This document shows, piece by piece, positions 1 to 5,025 of a stretch of DNA of 5,025 nucleotides. The notes under the pieces were generated by a model. That model was not told where the DNA came from and did not search any database. It worked only from the letters and a program-made list of their open reading frames with translations. Location: assembly GCA_017409915.1 (NCBI GenBank), contig JAFQRU010000004.1, positions 1-5,025 of the forward strand. The letters are read 5' to 3'. This DNA comes from Clostridia bacterium (GTDB lineage Bacteria; Bacillota; Clostridia; Monoglobales; Monoglobaceae). The stretch's first letter is position 1; every line of letters starts with the position of its first letter. A program made the position numbers and the translations under genes.

Positions 1-1000
1 CCAGCTTCCCCCTAATATGAGAGAAAGCTGTTACTTTAAAGACGACGATTACAGGCTTTCGTTTTTACAGGGAAACTATGTTACCCTTACCAATCTTTCA
101 GATAAAGAGTTAGACAGAATATTGGAGTATAACCTTCCAAGAATAAATGTTTCTGTCCATACCACCAATCCTGATCTTCGCAAAAAGATGCTCAATAACA
201 AAAACGCAGGGAAGATTATGGACCAACTGCGAAAACTCGCTCAGGGCGGGCTTAACCTTAACTGCCAGATTGTTCTTTGCCCAGGGTATAATGATAAAGA
301 AGAGCTTGAAAGAACGATTACGGATTTAAGCGAATTTTGCTTTGAAATCGAGAGCGTTTCAATTGTTCCGGTGGGAATTTCTGATTATCGCGAAAACTTG
401 CCTGAGATGATGCCTTTTACAAAGGAAAGTGCAGCGGAGGTAATCGAACAGGTTAAAAAATGGCAGAGAATATTTAAAGAAAAAGTAGGAACAAACCTGT
501 TTTATTTAAGCGACGAGTTTTATATTACGGCTGGCAAACCAATTCCGAAGGCTGAAGAATATTTCGGTTTCCCGCAGATTGAAAACGGTGTCGGTCTTTG
601 CGCATCTTTTCAGGATGAATTTGAAAGTGCTTTAAGACTTGCAGAAAATAATATTGTTAAAACTGAAAAATCTATTGCCACAGGCGTTATTTCTTATGAT
701 TTTATAAAAAGCCTTACTGAAAAACTTAGTGGCGAGAAAATCCATGTTTATAAAATAGAAAACGATTTCTTCGGCCATAAAATAACTGTAACAGGCCTTA
801 TTACAGGAGGCGACCTTATAAGACAGCTTAAAGGGAAACCCTTAGGAGAAACGCTGGTTATATCGAGCTCAATGCTCCGGCATGACGAAGATATATTTTT
901 AGACAACATAACACTTGAAGAAGTCGAAAAGGAACTCAATGTTAAGGTTGTCGTAAACCATAATGACGGATTTGACTTTTTAGATACACTTCTCAGTTAG
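1..1000 (+). CDS. DUF512 family radical SAM-like iron-sulfur protein (5' end missing)
   Basis: Partial gene: the reading frame is open to the left edge (first complete codon at base 2) and gives 332 residues ending in TAG. The ATG at 17 is probably internal, because the in-frame residues before it (QLPPN) continue directly into MRES..KDDDYRLSFLQGNYVTLTNL. In this family that stretch directly follows the CxxxCxxC iron-sulfur motif. By family knowledge, an N-terminal PDZ-like domain and that cysteine motif, roughly a hundred residues, lie outside the window. Visible family signatures are IVLCPGYND, SVSIVPVGISDYRENLP, YLSDEFYI, the EEYFGFPQIENGVG segment that begins the DUF512 domain, and near the C-terminus FFGHKITVTGLITGGDL and SSSMLRHDEDIFLDN. 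The molecular function is not established; a redox or radical SAM-type role in the cytoplasm is inferred. The stop codon overlaps the der ribosome binding site, so the two genes are probably cotranscribed. Family assignment is strong; function is unknown. Confidence 0.9.
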   Translation, partial: QLPPNMRESCYFKDDDYRLSFLQGNYVTLTNLSDKELDRILEYNLPRINVSVHTTNPDLRKKMLNNKNAGKIMDQLRKLAQGGLNLNCQIVLCPGYNDKEELERTITDLSEFCFEIESVSIVPVGISDYRENLPEMMPFTKESAAEVIEQVKKWQRIFKEKVGTNLFYLSDEFYITAGKPIPKAEEYFGFPQIENGVGLCASFQDEFESALRLAENNIVKTEKSIATGVISYDFIKSLTEKLSGEKIHVYKIENDFFGHKITVTGLITGGDLIRQLKGKPLGETLVISSSMLRHDEDIFLDNITLEEVEKELNVKVVVNHNDGFDFLDTLLS

Positions 1001-1004
1001 GAGG
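999..1004 (+). promoter_or_regulatory. Ribosome binding site of der
   Basis: A full AGGAGG Shine-Dalgarno sequence lies 6 nt before the der ATG. Its first two bases are the last two bases of the upstream gene's TAG stop codon, so termination on the upstream gene happens on top of the der initiation site. This supports the ATG at 1011 as the start and suggests translational coupling of the two genes. Confidence 0.85.
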
Positions 1005-1010
1005 ATACTT

Positions 1011-2339
1011 ATGAAACCTACAGTTGCAATCGTTGGACGCCCTAATGTGGGTAAGTCCACCCTCTTTAATAAAATAACAGGAAAAAGAATTTCCATAGTT
1101 GAAGATACTCCCGGTATTACCCGTGATAGAATATATGGGGATGCTGAATGGCTTGGAAAACACTTTACCTTGATTGATACTGGCGGTATTGAGCCTTATA
1201 GCAAGGATATTATACTTTCCCAGATGAGAGAACAAGCAAATCTCGCTATCGCTATGGCAGATGTCATTCTTTTTATGGTAAATATAAGAGATGGGCTCAC
1301 AGCGGCAGACAAAGATGTTGCTGCAATGCTTCAAAAGAGCAATAAGCCTATTATTTTGGTTTGTAATAAGGCTGATGCTCCTGGGGAACTTCCAATGGAA
1401 GCTTATGAGTTTTATAATCTCGGCCTCGGTGACCCGGTTGCCGTATCCTCAATACACGGACTTGGGGTGGGAGATTTACTTGATATGATAGTTTCATATT
1501 TCCCTGAGGATTTGGAAGAGGAAGATGAGAGCGAGATTATCCATGTTGCCATTGTAGGTAAGCCGAACGCAGGAAAATCCTCTCTTACAAATAAAATTCT
1601 TGGCGAAAACAGAGTTATTGTAAGCGATATTGCAGGAACAACAAGAGATGCAATTGACAGCCGTTTTGAAAAGGATGGTCAGGAATATATAATAATCGAT
1701 ACGGCAGGAATGAGAAAACGGGGAAAAATCAGCGAAGATGTTGAAAGATACAGCGTTGTTCGTGCTCTTGGCGCAGTTGAAAGGGCTGATGTTTGCGTTA
1801 TAATGATTGACGCAACGGAAGGAATAACTGAGCAGGATACAAAAATTGCCGGTTATGTTCATGAACAGGGCAAAGCGTGTATAATTGCCATAAATAAATG
1901 GGATTTGGTTGATAAAGAAACGAATACTATGAACGAGTTTAAAAAGCGCGTTAAAGAAGGGCTTAATTTTATGATGTATGCCCCTGCGATTTTCATTTCC
2001 GCAGAAACGGGTCAGAGAGTAAACGATTTATTCGATATGATTAAGACCGTTCTTGCTGAAAACACAAAGCGCATTTCAACCGGACTTTTAAACGATGTTA
2101 TAAATGATGCCGTTGCAATGGTTCAGCCACCTTCTGATAAAGGAAAAAGGCTTAAAATCTACTATGGAACACAAAGCGGAATTAAACCTCCGACCTTTGT
2201 TCTGTTTGTCAATAATTCTGAACTTGCTCATTATTCTTATATAAGATATCTTGAAAACCAGATAAGAGCTAAGTTTGGCTTTGAGGGAACACCTCTTAAA
2301 TTTATCATTCGTGAAAAAGGTGAAAAATACAATGGCTAA
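1011..2339 (+). CDS. der: Ribosome biogenesis GTPase Der (EngA)
   Basis: Essential GTPase that binds the 50S subunit late in assembly; it acts in the cytoplasm. At 442 residues it is close to the usual family length. It shows the family's two tandem G domains followed by a KH-like domain. G domain 1: P-loop GRPNVGKST (9-17), switch I region TPGITRD (33-39), DTGG (56-59), NKAD (119-122), SSIHG (146-150). An acidic linker (about 166-175, EDLEEEDESE) follows. G domain 2: P-loop GKPNAGKSS (183-191), AGTTRD (208-213), DTAGMRKRGK (230-239), NKWD (295-298), SAETG (330-334). The KH-like domain runs from about residue 350 to the end and contains PPTFVLFVN. The start is set by AGGAGG 6 nt upstream, and the product begins directly with the first beta strand. 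Residue 91 is Asn where the family usually has Asp (VD.R.G pattern). The 3' end overlaps plsY by 8 nt. Identification is secure. Confidence 0.98.
   Translation: MKPTVAIVGRPNVGKSTLFNKITGKRISIVEDTPGITRDRIYGDAEWLGKHFTLIDTGGIEPYSKDIILSQMREQANLAIAMADVILFMVNIRDGLTAADKDVAAMLQKSNKPIILVCNKADAPGELPMEAYEFYNLGLGDPVAVSSIHGLGVGDLLDMIVSYFPEDLEEEDESEIIHVAIVGKPNAGKSSLTNKILGENRVIVSDIAGTTRDAIDSRFEKDGQEYIIIDTAGMRKRGKISEDVERYSVVRALGAVERADVCVIMIDATEGITEQDTKIAGYVHEQGKACIIAINKWDLVDKETNTMNEFKKRVKEGLNFMMYAPAIFISAETGQRVNDLFDMIKTVLAENTKRISTGLLNDVINDAVAMVQPPSDKGKRLKIYYGTQSGIKPPTFVLFVNNSELAHYSYIRYLENQIRAKFGFEGTPLKFIIREKGEKYNG
2317..2323 (+). promoter_or_regulatory. Ribosome binding site of plsY, inside der
   Basis: AAGGTGA, 8 nt before the ATG at 2332, lies within the last codons of der. 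It is a weaker match than the AGGAGG sites of the neighbouring genes. It decides the plsY start: the in-frame ATG at 2275 would add 19 polar residues before the first membrane segment, deep inside der. Confidence 0.65.
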
Positions 2340-2946
2340 GTTTTTGATAATTTTTCTTATTGCTTATCTTTTAGGAAGTATAAGCACCTCAATTCTTTTC
2401 AGTAAAATCAAAACAGGAAAAGATATAAGAGATTTTGGAAGCGGAAACGCAGGAGCAACAAACACTCTTCGGACATTAGGGAAAGGTGCGGCAATTGTTG
2501 TTCTTTTAGGAGATATGTTAAAGGCAGTTATCTCAATTTTGATTGCAAAAGCTCTTTTAAATGAGCAAATTGCAGTCTATGTTGCAAGCATCGGTGTTGT
2601 ATTAGGCCATAATTTCCCGATTTATTTCGGTTTTAAAGGCGGAAAAGGAGTAGCAGTGTCTGCGGTTGCTTGTCTGTTTGCCGATTGGAGAATAGGCGTT
2701 TTTGTGGTTATTTTATCCGTTTTAATAATGCTGACCACAAAATATGTATCCCTCGGCAGTATCATCGGAGCCGTTTTAGTATTTTTATTAGGATTTTTGT
2801 TCCGCGGAATAGATATTCCTTATATAATATTCTCGATAATAATAGGTGGACTTGCGATTATTATGCATAGAAAAAATATCGTAAGACTTTTAAACGGGAA
2901 TGAAAATAAATTAAGTTTCTCAAAAGGAGGGAAGCAAAATGGCTAA
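2332..2946 (+). CDS. plsY: Glycerol-3-phosphate acyltransferase PlsY (acyl-phosphate dependent)
   Basis: Integral membrane enzyme that transfers an acyl group from acyl-phosphate (made by PlsX, not in this window) to sn-glycerol-3-phosphate, giving lysophosphatidic acid. The 204-residue length fits the family. The three conserved cytoplasmic motifs are present: GSGNAGATNTLR (36-47), GHNFPIYFGFKGGKGVAVS (92-110) and HRKNIVRLLNGNENK (179-193). Hydrophobic membrane segments lie around residues 4-24, 53-75, 80-99, 111-135, 139-157 and 162-178; these limits are by eye and a real topology of five passes is expected for the family. The early motif reads GSIST where GSIPT is more usual. The start at 2332 places the first membrane segment at the N-terminus as expected and is preceded by AAGGTGA. 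The gene overlaps der and gpsA by 8 nt each. Its last residues (KGGKQNG) are encoded by the gpsA ribosome binding site region. GpsA, encoded next, makes its substrate. Confidence 0.96.
   Translation: MAKFLIIFLIAYLLGSISTSILFSKIKTGKDIRDFGSGNAGATNTLRTLGKGAAIVVLLGDMLKAVISILIAKALLNEQIAVYVASIGVVLGHNFPIYFGFKGGKGVAVSAVACLFADWRIGVFVVILSVLIMLTTKYVSLGSIIGAVLVFLLGFLFRGIDIPYIIFSIIIGGLAIIMHRKNIVRLLNGNENKLSFSKGGKQNG
2924..2930 (+). promoter_or_regulatory. Ribosome binding site of gpsA, inside plsY
   Basis: AAGGAGG, 8 nt before the gpsA ATG, sits within the coding sequence of plsY and encodes part of its C-terminal Lys-Gly-Gly. It is a strong site, so gpsA can be initiated independently as well as by coupling to plsY termination. 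Confidence 0.85.
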
Positions 2947-3952
2947 AATCAGTGTTGTTGGCAGCGGCGGTTGGGGAACCGCAATTGCTGTTATGCTTTT
3001 AAAGAACGGTCATGATGTAACCCTTTGGTCTTTCTTTAAAGAGGAGAGTGATGAGCTCCGTAAAAACAGAGAAAATATGCGTTTTCTTCCCGGAGTTAAG
3101 CTTGATGAAGCGATGATCTTAACATCTGATATAAACGACTGTAAAGGCTCAGATATTATAGTTATGGCTTCCCCGTCACATGCCGTAAGAAATACCGCAA
3201 AGGTTTTGGCTCCTGTTGTTGCTGACGGACAGATAATCTTAAATATCGCAAAGGGAATTGAAGAAGAGACATATTATACAATGTCCGAAGTAATAAAAGA
3301 AGAAATCCCTAACTGTCGTATTGCAGTTATGTCCGGTCCTTCTCATGCAGAAGAGGTTTCAAGAGGTATTCCCACAACAAACACTGTTGCATCCGATGAT
3401 ATGGAGATTGCTGAATATATTCAGAATATTTTTATGAATCCAAGTTTTCGAGTATATACCAATCCTGATATAAAGGGTGTTGAGCTTGGTGGCAGTATCA
3501 AAAATGTTATTGCCCTTTGTTGCGGAATTTTAGACGGAATGGGCCTTGGAGATAATACAAAAGCAGCTCTTATGACAAGAGGTCTGGTTGAAATGAAGCG
3601 TCTCGGTGTTGTTCTTGGTGCAAAAAGCGAAACTTTTAACGGCCTTTCCGGTGTTGGAGACCTTATCGTTACCTGCATGAGCGTTCATTCAAGAAATTTA
3701 AGAGCAGGAAGATTAATAGGTCAGGGTAAATCCCTGGAAGAAGCTCAAAAAGAGGTAAATATGGTTGTTGAGGGCGTTAAAACTTGTCGCGCCGTTAAAG
3801 AACTTGCCGATAAAGTTGGCGTCGAATTACCTATTATAAATGAGGCTTATAAGGTGTTATTTGAGGGAGAAGATGTAAAAGTGGCTCTTTCAAATCTTAT
3901 GGGGCGCCTTAAAAAGAACGAAAGTGAACAGGATTTCCTGAATATAGATTAA
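2939..3952 (+). CDS. gpsA: NAD(P)-dependent glycerol-3-phosphate dehydrogenase
   Basis: Cytoplasmic enzyme that reduces dihydroxyacetone phosphate to sn-glycerol-3-phosphate with NAD(P)H, supplying the backbone for phospholipids. The 337 residues match the family length. The N-terminal Rossmann fold opens with the dinucleotide motif GSGGWG (8-13). Further family motifs are NIAKGIE with Lys105, SGPSHAEEV (from Ser132), and ELGGSIKNVIAL with Lys188, the expected catalytic lysine. These are followed by DGMGLGDNTKAALMTRG, FNGLSGVGDLIVTC, HSRNLRAG with Arg252 and Asn253 expected to contact the substrate, and VEGVKT. No key residue appears to be missing. Start: ATG with AAGGAGG 8 nt upstream, and the product begins directly with the first beta strand (KISVVGSGG). 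The gene overlaps plsY by 8 nt, so supplier and user of glycerol-3-phosphate are likely translated together. Identification is secure. Confidence 0.98.
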   Translation: MAKISVVGSGGWGTAIAVMLLKNGHDVTLWSFFKEESDELRKNRENMRFLPGVKLDEAMILTSDINDCKGSDIIVMASPSHAVRNTAKVLAPVVADGQIILNIAKGIEEETYYTMSEVIKEEIPNCRIAVMSGPSHAEEVSRGIPTTNTVASDDMEIAEYIQNIFMNPSFRVYTNPDIKGVELGGSIKNVIALCCGILDGMGLGDNTKAALMTRGLVEMKRLGVVLGAKSETFNGLSGVGDLIVTCMSVHSRNLRAGRLIGQGKSLEEAQKEVNMVVEGVKTCRAVKELADKVGVELPIINEAYKVLFEGEDVKVALSNLMGRLKKNESEQDFLNID

Positions 3953-3968
3953 ACAGGAGGTTTAATTT

Positions 3969-4439
3969 ATGGATATTTTATCTCATCTTAAAAAAGGTGC
4001 TTTTTTAACAACTAAACACAACGGAAAAGTCAATACCATGACGATTTCCTGGGGAAATATAGGTATTGAGTGGAACGAAGATGTTTTTATAACAATGGTT
4101 CGTGACAGCAGATATACCAAAAATGCTCTCGATGAGACAGGCGAGTTTTCCGTTACTGTTCCGCTTGATGACTCCATGAAAAAGGAACTTGTTTTTTGCG
4201 GAACTAAATCAGGAAGAGATTTTGATAAAATAAAAGAGTGCGGTTTTGATCTTATTGACGGAAAAGTCGTTGATGTTCCTGCTATCAAATGCCATTCATT
4301 AGTCATTGAATGCAAGGTTATTTATACGCAAAGAATGGAAGAGGTACTTATAAACCCCCAGATGAAAGAAGCGTTCTATAATTCAGGGGATATCCACACA
4401 CTCTACCACGGAAAAATTGTTGCAATGTACGAGGTATAA
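3969..4439 (+). CDS. Flavin reductase-like FMN-binding protein
   Basis: Small soluble protein of 156 residues with the appearance of the flavin reductase-like (FMN-binding split barrel) family. Supporting segments are GAFLTTKHNGKVNTMTISWG (10-29), VFITMVRDSRYTKNALDETGEFSVTVP (39-65), FCGTKSGRDFDKIKECGF (76-93) and the C-terminal HTLYHGKIVAMYEV. In family members the TM.ISWG and R.SRYT..... segments line the FMN site. The substrate or electron acceptor cannot be read from sequence; relatives include flavin reductases and proteins that bind FMN without a known reaction. No signal peptide or membrane segment is seen. Start: ATG with AGGAGG at 3955-3960, 8 nt upstream. It lies 16 nt after gpsA and 1 nt before queH, with no terminator on either side, so it appears to be in the same transcript. 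Family assignment is good; precise role is unknown. Confidence 0.85.
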   Translation: MDILSHLKKGAFLTTKHNGKVNTMTISWGNIGIEWNEDVFITMVRDSRYTKNALDETGEFSVTVPLDDSMKKELVFCGTKSGRDFDKIKECGFDLIDGKVVDVPAIKCHSLVIECKVIYTQRMEEVLINPQMKEAFYNSGDIHTLYHGKIVAMYEV

Positions 4440-4440
4440 A

Positions 4441-5025
4441 ATGAAAATCAATTACCAAAGGGAGCTTGATGCGGTTTTAAACAGCTTAAACGGTACAAAA
4501 CCCAGGCTTTTAATTCATAGCTGTTGTGCCCCTTGTTCCAGTTATGTTCTTGAATATTTATCAGAATATTTTGATATAACAATTCTTTATTATAATCCTA
4601 ACATTTATCCCGAAGAAGAGTTTAACAAACGCCTTTTGGAGCAACAACGCCTCGTCAGTGAAATGGGGCTTTCGACTAAGGTTATTGATGTCGGTTATCA
4701 AAGCGAAAGATTTTATGATGCAGTAAAGGGTCTTGAAAATCTTCCCGAAGGAGATAAAAGGTGTGAAAAATGCTTTACCTTACGCCTTGAAGAAACAGCA
4801 AAAATGGCAAAAGAGGCCGAGTTTGATTATTTCACAACCACTCTTTCGATAAGTCCTTTAAAAGATGAACAACTCCTTAATAAAATCGGGAAAGAACTTT
4901 CTGAGAAATATGGCGCAAATTATCTATATTCTGATTTTAAAAAGAAGAATGGTTATAAGCGTTCTATTGAATTATCCTCCCAATATAACCTGTATCGTCA
5001 GGATTATTGTGGTTGTGCTTTTTCC
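4441..5025 (+). CDS. queH: Epoxyqueuosine reductase QueH (3' end missing)
   Basis: Partial gene, open at the right edge: 195 codons are present from the ATG, and probably only a short tail is missing, since the family's terminal YCGC.(F/Y)S motif is already reached. QueH (formerly DUF208) reduces epoxyqueuosine to queuosine in the wobble position of tRNAs with GUN anticodons; it is unrelated to the cobalamin-dependent QueG. Conserved features seen are HSCCAPCSSY with Cys28, Cys29 and Cys32, YYNPNIYP.EE around residues 58-68, GDKRCEKCFTLRL with Cys108 and Cys111, TTTLSISPLKD, FKKKNGYKRSIELS, and YRQDYCGCAFS with Cys190 and Cys192. In the family these cysteines bind an iron-sulfur cluster and an additional metal. 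Start: ATG 1 nt after the previous stop, with GAGGT at 4431-4435 inside the end of the upstream gene, indicating tight coupling. No other queuosine genes are in view, so whether the cell makes or salvages the precursor cannot be judged here. Confidence 0.95.
   Translation, partial: MKINYQRELDAVLNSLNGTKPRLLIHSCCAPCSSYVLEYLSEYFDITILYYNPNIYPEEEFNKRLLEQQRLVSEMGLSTKVIDVGYQSERFYDAVKGLENLPEGDKRCEKCFTLRLEETAKMAKEAEFDYFTTTLSISPLKDEQLLNKIGKELSEKYGANYLYSDFKKKNGYKRSIELSSQYNLYRQDYCGCAFS

Noticed and set aside
17..19. ATG at 17 as the true start of the first gene
   Set aside because: The frame is open upstream and the residues before it match the family's sequence just after its cysteine motif, so the gene starts outside the window.
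993..1334. Antisense open frame of 113 codons opposite the start of der
   Set aside because: It lies opposite a strongly conserved GTPase domain, resembles no family I know, and is explained by codon structure of the real gene.
1494..1862. Antisense open frame of 122 codons opposite Der G domain 2
   Set aside because: Cysteine- and asparagine-rich, low-complexity translation opposite a conserved domain; no family signature and no supporting context.
2275..2331. Longer N-terminal form of PlsY starting at the ATG at 2275
   Set aside because: It would add 19 residues ahead of the first membrane segment and lie fully inside the conserved end of der. The ATG at 2332 has a ribosome binding site and gives the usual PlsY length.
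3421..3678. Antisense open frame of 85 codons opposite gpsA
   Set aside because: It mirrors the conserved catalytic region of gpsA and has no recognisable domain.
3953..3968. Possible terminator or promoter between gpsA and the flavin reductase-like gene
   Set aside because: The 16-nt gap holds only the AGGAGG site and a short AT-rich spacer, with no room for a hairpin plus T-run or a separate promoter.
3983..4315. Antisense open frame of 110 codons opposite the flavin reductase-like gene
   Set aside because: The + strand frame has a strong ribosome binding site and clear family motifs; the antisense product is unrecognisable.

Overview
This window is a gene-dense, AT-rich stretch that suggests a Firmicutes bacterium of the class Clostridia. 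The evidence is the gene order (DUF512 radical SAM-like protein, der, plsY, gpsA, an order known from clostridial genomes), strong AGGAGG-type ribosome binding sites, AT-rich codon use, and clostridial-looking versions of the proteins. The genus cannot be named from sequence reading alone.

Layout: six genes, all on the + strand, with almost no intergenic space. (1) The C-terminal part of a DUF512/radical SAM-like iron-sulfur protein, cut by the left edge. (2) der (engA), the double-GTPase ribosome assembly factor, 10 nt downstream. (3) plsY, the membrane acyl-phosphate:glycerol-3-phosphate acyltransferase, overlapping der by 8 nt. (4) gpsA, glycerol-3-phosphate dehydrogenase, overlapping plsY by 8 nt. 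(5) A small flavin reductase-like FMN-binding protein, 16 nt downstream. (6) queH, epoxyqueuosine reductase, 1 nt further on and cut by the right edge. No promoter, terminator, RNA gene, mobile element, repeat array or CRISPR was found. The longest non-coding gap is 16 nt, so the window reads as the inside of one operon.

How the genes fit together: GpsA makes sn-glycerol-3-phosphate from dihydroxyacetone phosphate, and PlsY acylates it in the first committed step of phospholipid synthesis, so these two are consecutive steps. Der (50S subunit maturation) and QueH (last step of queuosine synthesis in tRNA) both serve translation. The DUF512 protein has no established function, but its position next to der is suggestive. 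The flavin reductase-like protein might supply electrons to a neighbour such as QueH; this is inference only.

The window looks like ordinary core-genome housekeeping DNA. I see no sign of a new defence system or mobile system. The points worth a second look are the uncharacterised DUF512-der linkage, the flavin reductase-queH pair, and two translational-coupling junctions that use the same 9-nt sequence.
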